64,000 nucleotides of DNA from Cololabis saira (Eukaryota > Chordata > Actinopteri > Beloniformes > Belonidae), in the NCBI RefSeq assembly GCF_033807715.1, contig NC_084587.1, positions 15,667,517-15,731,516 of the forward strand. The letters are read 5' to 3'. Made by a program: the position numbers and the translations under genes. This document shows, in pieces, positions 34,323 through 49,268 of this stretch. The notes under the pieces were generated by a model, which worked only from the letters and a program-made list of their open reading frames with translations, ran no database searches and had not been told where the DNA came from. Within the stretch, counting starts at the first letter, position 1; each line of letters opens with the position of its first letter.

Positions 34323-37300
34323 TCACAATCTGACGACCACCACGCACGCGCCGGCCCTGCCCAAACATAGAGGCGCTACCTGGAGGACAACACAGGAAAC
34401 GCAAGAATCACAAACCCAGTCGGACACAGGTAACAGGCGCGGCTGCAGCGTGCATAGAACCGTACTCTGATAGTTACATTAGATCATGCCATCACTTTAA
34501 AGATTTTATTCTGCAATCTGGGTATGGAAAATATGATGCATTTGGAAAATAATCAAGATTAAACCAGCAACAAATCTTGAAAACAAACAGGGACAGATAG
34601 TCAGTCAGTACCTATGTGTTTTAAAATTCAAATGAGTGTAAGCGATTGGATCATTGCTTGCCAGTTTACATGCTGAAGTGACTAATGTGTTCCTCAGTTG
34701 TAAACTGTTTTGGATAAAAGCATTTGGTAAATAAATAGAAAAATAATGTACCATTTAATGTTTTGGCAGTAGTGAAGATTATCATCTGAATGTGGATTTT
34801 CCCTGAGCTACTGAGTCAGACTTGGTTTAGTTCTGGTCTGCTTCACTATGTTAGTTCTCTAAATGAAGCTTTCTTTATGAAAAAGAAAAAAATCCTTCAT
34901 GCATGCCTAACACATCCAAGACACGCTCAGCAGTCTGTCTCAACCAAAAACTGAGCTAAAAATAAAGTTGTATTTCTTGGAAAAGCAGAATCACACCTCC
35001 AAGCGAAACATGGATGTTTTGTTTTTGTGGTTGGGGTGCTCATGTTTGCTGCATCTCGTGCAGCATCTGTTAGCTGGCAGGATCAACATAAACATCAGCT
35101 TAAAGTTGGGGTATATTAGTGTTTATATTTACAACATCACATAACCACTAAAAGGCTGCTTCATCTGCTTATAAAGACCTTGTGGCACTCCAGAAACTGT
35201 TTTTATTTTATGTTTTAAGGACAAGAATGAGCTTTGACACTTAAGGGAATGATTTATTTGATATAAAACACAGAAATCTGTCAAATTTCTTGACTTCCGT
35301 GCATAAAATTAATACTCATGTTAACTGAAGATAATATGATTGACAGATTTGTGCTGAAAATACTGTAAAAGATGTTACAGGGACAAGACGAGCAAAACAC
35401 CCGCTGGTTTGTTAGTCTGACTTACTGACAAACGCATGGTGGTCACATGTTATGATCTCAACATGCTCCCTCACGTCTCCGTTTGTCCCTATCCGTCTGG
35501 CAGCTTGAACAGTTCCCTGCATTTTATATCCGACCACCCACACCTCTTTTATTCTCAGCATGGTGCATGCCTCTAAAATGTCAAATTTCCAGTAACTTCA
35601 GTCGGCAATCCTCTGAGGCTTTGCAGGAGATGAAGCATAAAGAGAAGTGTAATACAGATCCCTGAAAGCAGCTGAATGAGATTGTTCAACTTTTAAACAA
35701 TCCTCTCTAACTCCCACTGCTGCAGCTGCAAGGACAATATTAGCATCGGGGAAAAGCATATTTGCATAACAAAGAAAACATGCCAAGATACTCGGGGAGA
35801 GGAGCTGGATGAAAGTCGGCTATGTGTGTATAAAGCAACTTTCTCGGTGTTAACGTGTGCATACCTGTGTCCACTCATTCGTCTGAGGGTCGTAGGCTTC
35901 CACAGTATTTAGATACACCTGCCCATCATAACCGCCCACCGCATAGAGGCGGTCACCGAGGAGACAAACACCAACGGCATCCCTGCTGATACTCATGGGA
36001 GCTACAGCTGTCCACACATCTGTCTGAGGGTCGTATCTGGAAACATGCAACATCCACAGGAGTTTAAATATGACAAAATATTCTTTATTTTGTTCCAGAT
36101 TGTATGGCTCATACAATAACTAACGTTTAGGACAAAGACATTCTTCAGCATTAGAGTAGATCGATATTAAACACTTAAATGCATAAAGGTATATCTGATC
36201 CAAGAGCTGGTTTGGTTGAGTAGCGTTACTAGGAAAAAAATGAAAAAGTTGGCATGCCAGTGGAGAAATCAATAAACATGACGGTTCTGAGTTCCAGTAA
36301 GAGTTATATGCTGTAAACCTTTCATGCCAAACAGTTGGCTTGTGAAAAATGTGAAGAAATTTTTCCTTTTGCAGAGATTTAGAGATGTCTGTCAAAGGCT
36401 GTGCTCGAAAGGATGGAAATAATCATGTAACCTCTTTTTTGGGTTTGGAAAGTTATTTATTTTTCCTACATGTCATAATTTTAAGGTAAGTTAGGTCACG
36501 ACTACAAAAACAGAGACACATGTTCTTTTGGAAATAAACATCCTTCCAAAATGCTGAGCTCTCGATTTAAATAAACCATCAGGAATCAGTTATACAGTAT
36601 ATATCTACTAAACTAGAGAAGTGCAGGAGCCCCACAGTAAGTGCTGAGTTCATAAAGTTTATAAAAGTCAGATTGGAAAAATAAATAAATAAATCACTGT
36701 GGATATCAGTATAGGTCGTGTAAATTTAACCTTGTAATTATTTTCGAGGATGTTGTTTCTAATTGTAATATTAAGAGCTATTTGCATGGAAAGTGTGGTC
36801 AAAACGTAGAAGTATGTTAAAAGCTATGGTAAAAGTGCTCATGCATATTCAAGTTTAAGACAATTCAGTTCCAACTCAAGTTGTATCCCGCAAGGGAAAG
36901 GACTGGAGTAGATGAATAAATGGATGGTTGAATGAATGAAGGAACAAATGACTGAACAAACTTACACCTGAGTATGTCCTAAATTCAAAATAAACAACAA
37001 ATAACCTCACAAGTACACATGCAATCATTTCTCCTCACCTTTCCACACAGTCACTTAACCGAGATGCCAGAGATGACGCCGGGGCATCGTGACCGCCGAT
37101 GGCGTACAGGAAGCCATGCCACGTGGCCACACCCACACCGCCCCGCCTCTTCACCATAGGAGCACAAGCGGTCCACCTGAAAATGCAGATTACGACCATC
37201 AGGGACAGAAAACAGTCTGGAGAACGTGTAAACTTATTATCTGCATTTGAGGCCATGGGCCGGAACTTATTTTCAGGCTCCCCGTAAGACCTTAATGAAG

Positions 37301-40300
37301 CTATGTTATGAATAAAAATCGTTTGATTATGTGCTGTTCCAATTTTCTAAGAGGGTTTTAATCTCTTTTGATCTATGGATAAATAAGCTTAGGAGAAGAG
37401 GAACTTCATTAGAGGCACCAGCAGACAGGAGAAATAATTTATTCTAGTCAAATGAAGCCCCCTGTCCTCTTACCTGTTTGTGTGGGGGTCAAAGCACTCC
37501 ACCGAACGTAAGCAGGACGAGCCGTCACGACCTCCAACTGCGTACAACCTGAGAAAGCCATATAATAGATAACCCTTCTGGACATGAACATACAAGACAC
37601 TGTTCACATTACTGGAAACCTTTTCAACCCCGTGACAGTGAAACAGATGGTAAAAAGGTGTGCAGGGCTTTTAGGGGGCAAAATGAGGTGAAAAGAAAAA
37701 AAAAGAAACACTCAGCCAACACTCTTGGGGCATCACATCCCTAGACAGTCACTCAGTGTGCATTTGTGTGTGTGTCCTTGTGCGCATGCACACACACATC
37801 AGTGGATGTGAAGTTGGGATGCTGAAGAAGGAAGTGTACGAGAGCAAGTCAAGCAAGTAATGAGTTCCATCAGGCAAAGAGCCCAGAGACTACACAACCC
37901 GTATATGCCACACTCACTAAAGCATAGACACCTACACACAGCACACACACGACTGCTGGGCATGGTTAGCACAAATCAGTTGTTTCTGTATTAATTAGCA
38001 TCTATTCAGTCTTTTTCTGCGGCATCTCTCTGAGGCACTGAATAATGAAAACAACAGAATTTATTAGAGTCAAAATGGCACGCGGTCTGTTTCTAAGGCA
38101 TCTGGATGGCTGGAGCTCTGAGCCTAATCAAATCCTGCTATTAAAATCTACATCTGTATGTGTGTCATTGTGAATGATATCAGCTTCACAAGTACGGCTG
38201 GAAATGAGACTGGGTCTGTAGAGGAAGAGCGGGACTTTGTACAGCAGTCTTTGCAACTGTGTCGATGTAATCTTCAATACTAGCAGAACTGAAGCTCCGG
38301 GGAGATTCTTTCTAATCCACAAGCAAAAAAATACTTCATAATGACTTATATTTTACAGCTACGGGAACTAGTCATCAACATACAGACTTGTACATTATAT
38401 GTGGTACTGGTATGAATTGGGACATTGCTGACGTGTAAAGTAGAGAATTTAAAATATATTTAGGAAAAAAATACAATTGTGAAGATGAGATGCATCTCAT
38501 ACACAACATATTCCCACTTAGAATCCCTTGCAACTAATGTAAAGATGTTATTTTTGAGGTTGGAGGTGTTATTTCCCACTGCTAAAGTCCTACATTTTTA
38601 CATCAAAACTACCTATCTGACAGTGGGAGGACATCGCACTAAAACATGTGTAGGACATCTTCTAATTTCTTTATTTGTTTAGTTTTTTTTCCATGTCTTC
38701 AGTTACTTTCTTCCTAGAGGTGACCTTTCCAAAATCATAAATGAGTTTTGCGTTGGGAACTATAAATGATTATTCTTATTCACAGTGTCACATTCATTTC
38801 AATCAACTCAGCTTTAAATTATTCAAATTACTTGATACATTATTAAATGACTTTCGATTTAAATCCAGTATTTAACATATCATCATCGGATTACTTGGAT
38901 TTTTATAAGCTTCATTTTATTTATTTCACAAAGCTACATTTTTTATTTGGTAAAATAATTTTTCACTGATTCATTTTGGTAAAGTCAACACTGAAAATTT
39001 AACTCAGATCCGTCTCATTCTTTCGGTCAACACAATGGCTCGCAGTGTTCACGGTGCATAATTCAGATTATGCAAAACATGCAACAAACGCCTGAAGGCT
39101 CTCAGCACTAAAGTGATGCTGATAGGACTGTATCCTGCACGCGACGGAGCAAAATTAATTAATTTGAAAGATCACTCACTTGCCGTTGAGAACCGCTACG
39201 CCGACTGTGCTTCTCGGCGTGGCCATGCTTGCAACAAAGCTCCACTGGCGAGCTTGGGGGTCCCACCTGGAAGACGGGGAGAAAAGGTCTCGTCTCAGCT
39301 GAAGGTGGGAAATAGATTTCCACTTTACCGGATCTTTCAACAACAACAAATCCTCATTAAAATGTAATCCTTACTACTCGAGACAATCCACAGAGGTGGC
39401 TGCCCACAGCTTTTCTCATTAATTATTATAACATTACTATCATTATACAGCATTGTCTAACCTCTCCACTGTACTGAGGTAGCTCCAGCCGTCATGCCCT
39501 CCAACTGCGTACATGGGCCCCCCTAGGACGGCGACACCTGTAACAACAACCTCAAGTGTATCACACGCTTAAATCATGGCAAGTCTCCAAAACAACCAGC
39601 TGGGCCAAGTTCTTCAAACACTTTCTTAACAGTGACTGGGAGTTCATATCGTGTGTGCAACCCAATCCAGAGCAGAAGAACTTTAGGGACTTATCTGCCA
39701 GAACATCTGTGCCACCAGATGTGTGTCTGAATCCTCATTTTCCTTGATTAACATGCACACATTTATAAACATGCAGAAGTGGCACAGTGCATCTTATCAC
39801 ATTTCTGTCACAGCAACAGCAGGCTGGAGCATCGAGTGGGGGATACAGTAATTCAGTTGACCTTTTTCAAGTGTTCCTCCTGTACTGTATTGCTCACAAA
39901 AGGAGTTGCAGACTAAACTGAACAGGAACCTTTTTTCAGTGTGTATACACGATGTCAGAGTGCTCACCTAAGCCATGCCTGTGTGTGGACATGGGAGGCA
40001 TGACGCTCCAGGTCTTGTTGTGTGGACTGTAACACTCCACTGTGTTGAGGGTTTTTAGGCCGTCTCTGCCTCCCACCACGTAAAGACGGTCGTCGAGGAC
40101 GGCGACACCAAACTGAAGTCTCCGTCCGCTCATGGTGGCCACTTGCCTCCAAGAGTCCTGACGCAGACAGTACTGCTCGATGCTCGTAGCACCTGGAAAG
40201 AACAAAAAAAATAAAAATAAATCGCGTTGAAATGAAGAAACCTCTTCCATTTCCTGTTAAACTGTTAAGACATCGTTTCTTTTGTCCTTTATTTTAAGAA

Positions 40301-42603
40301 TACCACTAAAGTGATGTTTAGTGCAATTGTAAAGTGTTAAGAAAGTGAACTAGTTGAGATGTTAAAATAGGTGGGGAACAAATCTCTGATTATGGTCATC
40401 TGCTGATAATAACATGTATATATATTTAATATCATCATTAAGTTTTATTTCCAACCCTCATGATGGATAATTTCATCTCCCTTTGGACAAAGTAAGGATT
40501 TGGTATAGTGTGAATTATCACCTCAATGTAATGTGTGAGTTTTTACGAGGTGCTGCTAATGTTCTTTTTGGCAGCCTGTTTCAATTTTAGTCTAGTCTTT
40601 GGGTCAAGCTATCATTTCAGTTTTTATTAGTTTTAGTCATGTTCATTCTCCTTTTAGTCGTGTCAACTTCAGTCGACTAAAAGTCTGAGCATTTTAGTCT
40701 TATTTTAGTCAGAACTGTCCAGGACCATTTTAGTCTAGTTTTAGTCAAAGATTGTATTTAGCCAAACTCATTTGAATTACAATTCAAACAATGTTATCTT
40801 ATTAGGGCCCGAGCACTTACAGTGCGAAGGCCCTATTGTATCTGTAGGAATTTTTCTTTATTCTGACGGAAGGAGGGCCTTTTTGCCCCCCTAAACGTGC
40901 CCCAAAAGTCACCAAATTTTGCACGCAAGCCAAGCCTGGCGGAAAATTTGATATTTAATGGTTTGCATTAATGGGCGTGGCAAAATGGCTCAACAGCACC
41001 CCCTAGAAAACTTTGTGCCTCAAGCCCCACAATACGGTTTGACGTACATGCACGAAAACCGGTACACACCTGTATCATGGCGCAACTTAAAGAAAAGTCT
41101 CTTGGCGCCATGGCCGAAACCGAACAGGAAGTCGGCCATTTTGAACATTTTGAATTAATCGTCGTCATTTTGGCGAAATTTATGCCATTCCTTCAGCTCC
41201 TTCAGAGCCCGAACCGTAACGTGCACCCAGGTGTGTTATACATCAAAATGGTCGTCTCCATCCACCAACGACGCGTATTACTTTTCTCTTTCAAAAGCGT
41301 TACCGTGCCGACGCCAGACGCCAAAAAGCGCGCCCACGTTCATCTGATTGGTTCAGACAGAAAAAACTTTGTACCTCAAGCCCCACAATACAGTTTGACG
41401 TACATGAACGAAAATCGGTACACACCTGTCCATATTTGATAGTTCCCCAAAAGTCACCAAATTTTGCATGCAAGCCAGGCCTGGTGATAAATTTGATATT
41501 TCATGGTTTGCATTAATGGGCGTGGCCTAATGGCTCAACAGCGGCCCCTAGAATACTATTCTCTGCCATAACTTTTGAACGGGTTGTGATAAAGACATGT
41601 GGGTGGTGTCATCGGACTCTGTATTGAGTCCTTGACCTTCATTGTTGCAAATTAGCCCCGCCCCTTCCTCTGATTGGTCGAGATTTCATAGTTCCTATTT
41701 TCGGCCCTAACTTTTGAATGGTTTCACATAAAGACTCGTGGGTGGTGTCATTGGACATGGTTTTAAATCCCTTGACCATAATTGGTGTGAATTAGCCCCG
41801 CCCCTTCTTCTGATTGGTCGATATTTCAGAGCTCCTATTTTCTGCCATAACTTTTGAATGGTTTGACATATAGAGTCGTGGGTGGTGTCATCGGACTTAG
41901 TTTTGAGTCCTTGACCTTAATTGGTGCAAATTGCACACGCGAGGGCCCGTTCATCGCTGCTTGCAGCTTTAATTACTATTGTTACCTTATAGGATCACGA
42001 ATACATTCATTCCAGCTCTGCGTTAACTGCATCAGCCTCTAACATGCAGCTGCATCTTCTGGACCTAATTCCCTGCTGCAGCGACTGGGATTGAGGACGT
42101 GACGTCACCCAGCAGCAGAACTAAACCAGAGGAAACTACTTAAAAATGGACATTAAGGATCTTTGTTAAACATTTCGTCTCGTTTTGGTCAACGAAAATG
42201 AAGACACATTTTAGCAGAGTTTTTATTTGTAATCTACATTTTAGTGTTGTTTTTATTCATCTACGATATTACATTATATATTTAATTATCGTTATCGTCA
42301 TATGACGAGCATTTTCGTTGCGTCTCATCTCGTTTTCCTCAGGTGATAAAGGTTCGTTGACGACGATATTTAGTCATAATTTTCGTTGACGAAAGCAACT
42401 TGAGGTGCTGCTCTACCTTTTGAGGCGTCCATACCCCCCACAGCGAACATGGCCCCGACGGTGGCCTTGCGAGGTCGTGTGCGAGGACTCTGAAGCAGGG
42501 GCCGGTGCTGGGGCAACAGATGATACTTCATCCCCTCCATCAGGAGTCGCTGACACTCCACGCTGTCGCGGAGGAGAGGGTTCGATGCCAGGTCCGCCAG
42601 GAA
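34323..42603 (-). CDS. klhl5: klhl5 exons encoding the six-bladed Kelch propeller
   Basis: Exons: 42417-42603, 39968-40192, 39462-39537, 39180-39266, 37474-37548, 37039-37176, 35865-36036 and 34323-34379. The six Kelch GG motifs appear in order: [72 protein letters not shown] and [16 protein letters not shown]. The final exon supplies the strand that closes the propeller ([11 protein letters not shown]). All blades look intact. The intron between 40,192 and 42,417 is largely nested transposon sequence. Confidence 0.95.
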
Positions 42604-45600
42604 CTACACACATGTAGAGAAAGAAAAAAAACAAAAACAAAGATCATGTGACGGTTGGTGCTGAAACATGCTGGTTACACGCTTGCAGTGCATCAAGACG
42701 GCTGTAGCCCCGTGTCAGTTACCATGTTGCCACTGATTGAGCGGGTTTGAGAGTTTAAGGAAAGCTGCTCTCTCATTGATTGAGAGATTAGATGAGATCA
42801 ACAGCTATGTGTGCGTCGTCTCTCACGTACACACTCACATACACCACCGATCATCTGACACACTAGACCGCTAATCTCTCCTCAACATCTCATCAGCTCT
42901 GCATTCAATACCCTCTAACCTCATCACATGTCACACACACACGCACACCAACAGCTGCAGCACAAAGCCTTCAATCCACAAGACCGATCCTTAAAATACA
43001 TCCAGAGGAAGCTGCTGCTTGAGAGGCTGAGCGGTTTCCCTGGCGGCAAGAAATACATGATTTACATTTAGATAGCCGTGCGTTCGTGTGTCTCTATGCT
43101 TGTGTGTGTTAACGAGCAGGTCGTAACACTTACTTGGAATTTTAATCAATTTTCAGGTTTTTCATCTTATGTGTGGGAAAATATATAAGGATTATATCAA
43201 AGAGAAAATACGATTCACATCTTTTTTTTTTCTTCAATATTGCTCACACCCACAAAATAAGTTATTTTGCCCGAATAACCCCATTTGCTGATTAAATAGA
43301 AAAACCTAATATCAACAGCAGAAGTGGAACGCGTAACACAAGCACAGAAAACCGATAAGCAGCCTGCTCCCCAGGGCTGCACTCCACTTCGATTACATAC
43401 CATCACAGAGGGACGCGTTTCGGGGACTCCTTTTTTGCATATTTATTTGTGTATGTGTGAGCTGGGAAATTGCAAATCTAAAGAAACATGTTTGCACTTC
43501 TCTGCGGTAATTTATCCACGGCAGTGTGAAGGATTGAATGTTGAGGGGGAGATAAGGCCGAGTACAGCGGGCGCACCACTTTCTCCTCCCTGTACTCTCT
43601 TTACATCACAGCGTTGCAGAGGGAGCCCTGTTATCCTCTGTCTCAGCTTACGCTTAGAAGAGACATCATGGGCGCCGTCCACTTTTAAGAAACACGTTCA
43701 CACTCTGACACGCTTTGAAAACACATCTTTTAGCTATGTACATTTTTCATGCTTTATGCCTCTCACAGGTTTGCAAGACAAACTTCTGAGAACGCAACAT
43801 GCTCAAGACTGAAATAATTCAGCTTTTAGATGCAGCAGAATTCAGTAAAATCATCAAAACCTGAAATTCCAAAGTGGATCTGTAGGTCAAGCTTTATATC
43901 TTTTCAATAAGTCAAAGTGGCACTGAGAAGTTTTTATGTTAAAATATCAGGCTGATTTCATTTGAAGCCATATTTGATCATTTTTAAGAAGAGCCGTATA
44001 ATTCTTGCGTTCTCCCGTCCCAAGAGTGACAGAGCGAACAATCAAACAAGTAAATCTTGGGCAGTGTCATAAAAGTGATTTAACCTCCACAGCTATGGGG
44101 AAACCATCAATCCAGTAGCAGTAACCTCAGCATGTTTACATCCAGGGGGCAGTTGTCCAAGTAGGGAAGTCCAGACTATCTTCTCTGTGGCCACTTCGTC
44201 CAGCTCATCTGACGGTATACCGAGGTGGCATCTGAGAAACATAGTCCCTCCAGTGTGTCCTGGGTCTTCCTCTGGGTCTCCTCACAGTGGGACGTGCCAG
44301 AGAGACCTCACCAGGGAAACGTGCAGGAAGCATCCTCACCACATGCCCAAGCTACCTTATCTGGCTCCTGTCGATGGAAAGGAGCAGCAGCTCTACTCTG
44401 AGCCCTTCCTGGATGTCTGAGCTTCTCATCCTAACTCTCCGGGAGAGCCTGCACACCCTGCGGAGGAAACTCATTTCCAGCACTTGTATCTGCGATCTTG
44501 TTCTCTCTGCAACTACCCAGAGCTTGTGACCATAGGTGAGGGCAGGAACAAAGACTGACTGGTAAATCGAGAGCTTAGCCTCTCGGCTCAGCTCCTACTT
44601 CACCATTACAGACTGATGCGGCATCCATATCACTGGATGCTGCACCGACCCCCTTATCAATCTCCCCCTTCATGCTTTCCTCCCTCGTGGACATGAGCCT
44701 GAGATACTTCAACTCCGCCACTCGAGGCAGGATCTAATCCCTGACCTGGAGAGGGACGGCCTTTTCTTTTCTGACTGAGGACCGTAGGAACCTCTGAGCT
44801 AAAACTGGCAAAAGTTCCTCTGTGATCCTTTAACGTGCTAAACTGAAATTTTGAGCATAGTCCATTATCACTAACTGTTGGTCAAAGCGCTAAATATCAA
44901 TTAATGTGCTCCAGAAGAAAGGCATGCACTGATTATCTCATGTTTAAATGCACCTCCCTTTAACACTCGGCTTTTATACCCGTCTTCCCATTAACACCAA
45001 TATAACCCTGAACTGTTATTGGTCACAAAAAGTAGCGCAGCTTACCAGACCAAAGACGCTCCTCTGAGCAGATTGACTCAGATCTGCATTTATGTGGCAG
45101 GAGTAACGGGGAGGCGGGACAAAAGGTATTCATTGTATGAATCGACACACTCTTGATCAGCAATGGCAGCGTAGCGTAGATAGAAGGTTGAATAATTGGT
45201 TGATGAGTATTGATCGGTAGTCTGTGCAGTTTATGGCCCACTTTACTGGCATTTCACAGCTCATGAGGTTGTTAAATGTTAATTCATTTATCAGTAAGAG
45301 ATGGCGGTGATGTGCTGTCACACATGATGCAGTGTTTAAGGAAGAATCAGACCTAAGCTCTGTGCCTCCCTCATTTTCATCCTCTCTGACCCACAACCAT
45401 TTTACCGCTTTACTTTGCTCACATCCATCTCTGCCCCCTGATTAGATGGTTACGGCTAACATTTTAGCTGACCCGGGCAAAGTCATCTATCTAATGTGTC
45501 CACCATACAGTACACAAGTGAAGAACAGGAAGACGTATGCAGGGTCGACATGATGGTAAAAGTGGAAGGGGCACGCTTTATCGCTACAGCTTCCTTATTT

Positions 45601-47867
45601 ATGGTGAGGGAAATTAATGATAGGGGAGATCAAAAGAGATTACTCTGCTGCAGTTAAGAGAGATATCAGACTTAAAAGATTTCAAGTGTGGGTGTATGTG
45701 AGAGAGAGAGTGAGCGAGTGTTTCTGTATTCAAAGGCTCGATCAGAGGGTGAGGTTCTGCCAAGTATTCAGTCAATGCTGCACAAGCAAGCCAAAATAGT
45801 GAAATTAACACTCAAAATTTAACAAATTGTTACACAGTTGAAGAGAAATGAGAAACCTATTTAAAAAAACACTCAAACACAAACTAATGAGAGAGACCAC
45901 ACGACAGGACTAACGACTAAAATCATTACTCTGTCTGAGTACATGCATCGTTTAAGCTACTGTATGTGAAACAATGATCACAATTTATGTAAATTTGTTT
46001 GGCTGACAAGGTGTCAGTTGATGTTTGTATGTTTTATGTATGCTTGTATTGTCTTAGTGCTGTATGATTTTATGTGGACCCCAGGAAGATTAGCAACCGC
46101 TGCAGCGGAAGCTAATGGGGATCCGAATAAAGAATAAATGGTTAAATATCTATTGTTAACATAATATAGTCCCTATAACTGAAAAATAGACAAATGAGGA
46201 GTGCACATAATTATTGGTCGTCATTCTCAGACTTTATCTTAAATCGATGGGTGTTTCACATATTTAAGTTTACTGTGTTTCTTAATATAGAGTTGATTAA
46301 CCTGACTTGACATGCTGACAGCCTCCCCCGTGTAACTAATGGTTACCTGAAGGTCAGGTGGTTGTGTTTGGACGCAAGCAGCAGCAACCTGCTCTATAAA
46401 GTCAAGGAGGTGTCCAAAATAATCCTGGCTTGCTGCGTCCTGCAATACATGGCCCGATGCCCAATGTCAAATCTACTCACAGAATAATTAAGATTTCATG
46501 ATTGAGGCCTAGTGTGCTCTAAAATAAATCCATTCCTTTATCAATGTAGAAATTGATTGCTTATTTAAGAGCAAGAATGCAACCATGTTGTTATTATTTT
46601 ACCATAAATAGGGAATAGGGAATCTCCCTATGGAATCACAAAAGCTTTGATACACATCAGGACACCTCAGTTAGACCTCACGTGTGCTGGAGGTAGCTCT
46701 TCATTTAAATGTCAACGACACGTCTGTAAAGTGGACATGTGACTATCTTGTACCCGTGAGCCCTCACAGTGTTAAACTCCATGCAGGCATATAATCACAT
46801 CCCAGAAACCCTCTTTGTTGTATTTTTATGTAAACATAGATTCTGTGTATATTTAAAATTCTGTTTAAACCACTAGATTTATTCCATCGTGACAGGCTGC
46901 CAACTCACTTTTCAAAGCCGCAGCAAGGGGAAAGATTTTATCTGCCAAATATTAAGCTTCAGTTTCAAGTTTTCTTAGTTCTGTTTTAAATCTATTTTGA
47001 AAATTACTTTATGGTTGTATTGATTAATCCTGTTTGACCCAGGTTTTGGCTGTATAAAGGTCAGCTGTCTGTTTAGAAAGCAAAAGTCTGTATTGCATTG
47101 TTATTAAGCTGTTTATTAGCAGTTATACTTTGCCTGCAGTTGTTTGTCTTGCCTTGGATACACAAGAAGCACCGAAGCATTTGATGTTGTCTCTCTGGTC
47201 CAAGTCAGCAGAATAGATGATGAATTACCACCTTGCCCAACACAAGTTATTTTAAGCCGGGCATACACTGTGCGATTATCGGCTCGTTTTGAGCCGATTT
47301 TCCAGTCGTGCAACTTTTTTTTGACCAGGCCCGATTTTGACCCAATTGTTGCTCGTGCCTCGTGCAGTGCACGTGGGGTAACGACGAGAGATTAACACCT
47401 CACGACGAGCTCCCGATCACAAATCGTGTTTGAAATCCTGGTCGCTCCTCGTGAAGGAATCGTACAGTTGAAGCAGTGCTGCGACCCGATTTGCCTCATC
47501 CTTTCGCAGAGAGCATGCGCAATCTCTGATGTCACGTCAAAAACTATTATTTGCAGTTTAAGTGTTGCAAATTCACATTACAAATCATGTTTTAATAGCA
47601 AAAAAAGACCGCATTTCCACGGACGGTGCGGGTCGCCGCGTACCCTGCGCCGTAGGCTCTGCGTTGGTGTAACGCGGAACCATAAATCAGCCTTTAGTGT
47701 GTGCGCTGTCTGCTGTTCGCAACAACTCTTTTTTCTCTTCTCATTTTGCTGGGACGTCGGGTTCCTCCGCCGAGACACAACTTTTGCGGTATGCGTTCTT
47801 TGTTGTGTCAAAAAATGATGCGCAGTGCCCACCCAATCAGAAACGGTACAGATATTTTGGGATTTTT

Positions 47868-47918
<51 letters not shown>

Positions 47919-49211
47919 AAAAAATAAAGGATCCCATAACCTTTGATCAGGTGGGCAGGACACACGTTTGGGGTGGAACAGCCTGCCCCTGCCCCAAAAC
48001 CGGCCAGAGTTCCAGTACACAGAGGTCCGACGGGAGGATTATGATCGTACAGTGTGAGCAGAGGAACTAAAGAGCTCATCTGAAGAGGAAAAAGTTTAAC
48101 TAATGTGTTATTAATCATTTCATTTTAACCCTCAAATCTTACTGCGATATCTTACACTACTGTACATGAAGGTGATTCTTTGCAGCTCTCACCTGAGGTT
48201 GTAGTAGTGGCAGTCTGACGTGAGCCAGCAACACGGGCAGGTGGTGCAGCCGAACGGCGTTGTCGTGACTGACCCAGGTTAACAAAGAAGTAACTACGGT
48301 TTCCTCGTCTGGCACATTAACGTCATCAGATTTGAGCAGCCTTTCCATCTCCTCCACTGGGAGTAACAGAAACTCCTGGCCTCCAATGACTGCCAGAAAG
48401 TGTTCCTGGGGGATAAGTAAGTAAGTAAGTGAGTGAGTGAGTGAGTGAGTGAGTGAGGAGGAAAAAAACAGAAGGAAACTAAAGGTTTGAGGCTGGATGC
48501 TAATGGGGAGAGAAAAGTCAAAGGGATGTGAGAAAAAGGTAAAGGCAGAAGGCTAGAATTGAAATAAGCAATATAAAAAGGCATAAAGTCAACAAATCTC
48601 TTGTATTGATCTATCCTCTAAAAACGCCTGTTTTTGTCTGCCAGACACTCCAGAGAGATAACCAAGCATCACAAATCTTATCTCAATTCCAATCTTATTT
48701 CCTCTTATTTTTGTTTATGGAAATATAACAGTCCTTAGGGAAAAAAGCATGTAATTATGACCTACTTACATACACAAAAAAAGAGCGAGTGCTTCCACTG
48801 AACAATAAAAAAATGCTGTATTTTGACATTTTAGAGGAAAGGATCCTGATCTTCAACCAAAATTTAACGATTTCTTCCTTTAGAAATGCTCCAGCACATA
48901 ATAAGTTTTATGAAATCTGGTTAGCTAATGTTTGCAAGATGTTGTTTATAGACTAAAAGTCAAATATTTAAAAAGGAAAATAGCACAACCTCACCCTGAA
49001 TGATGGAGGGATAAATAATGCTGACTGCTTTGTCAATTGATGAAAAAAAAAAAAAAAAAGGATGTAATTTAATCATATAAATTGTGTTTGTTCATGTGAG
49101 AAACATTTTAACGAGAATAAACCACTTCTAAAACAAAAACAGATTAAATCTCAACCATAATCCCAACGGGGAGAATGACACAGGATCAAGCTCCTGACAG
49201 GCACAGACACA

Positions 49212-49268
<57 letters not shown>

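Noticed and set aside
40801..41973. CRISPR-like or satellite array
   Set aside because: Modules are few, unequal in length and not regularly spaced; it is a dispersed fish element with internal duplications.
43324..43812. 162-codon plus-strand ORF in a klhl5 intron
   Set aside because: Antisense to the gene, composition not protein-like, no domain or splice context; chance open frame.
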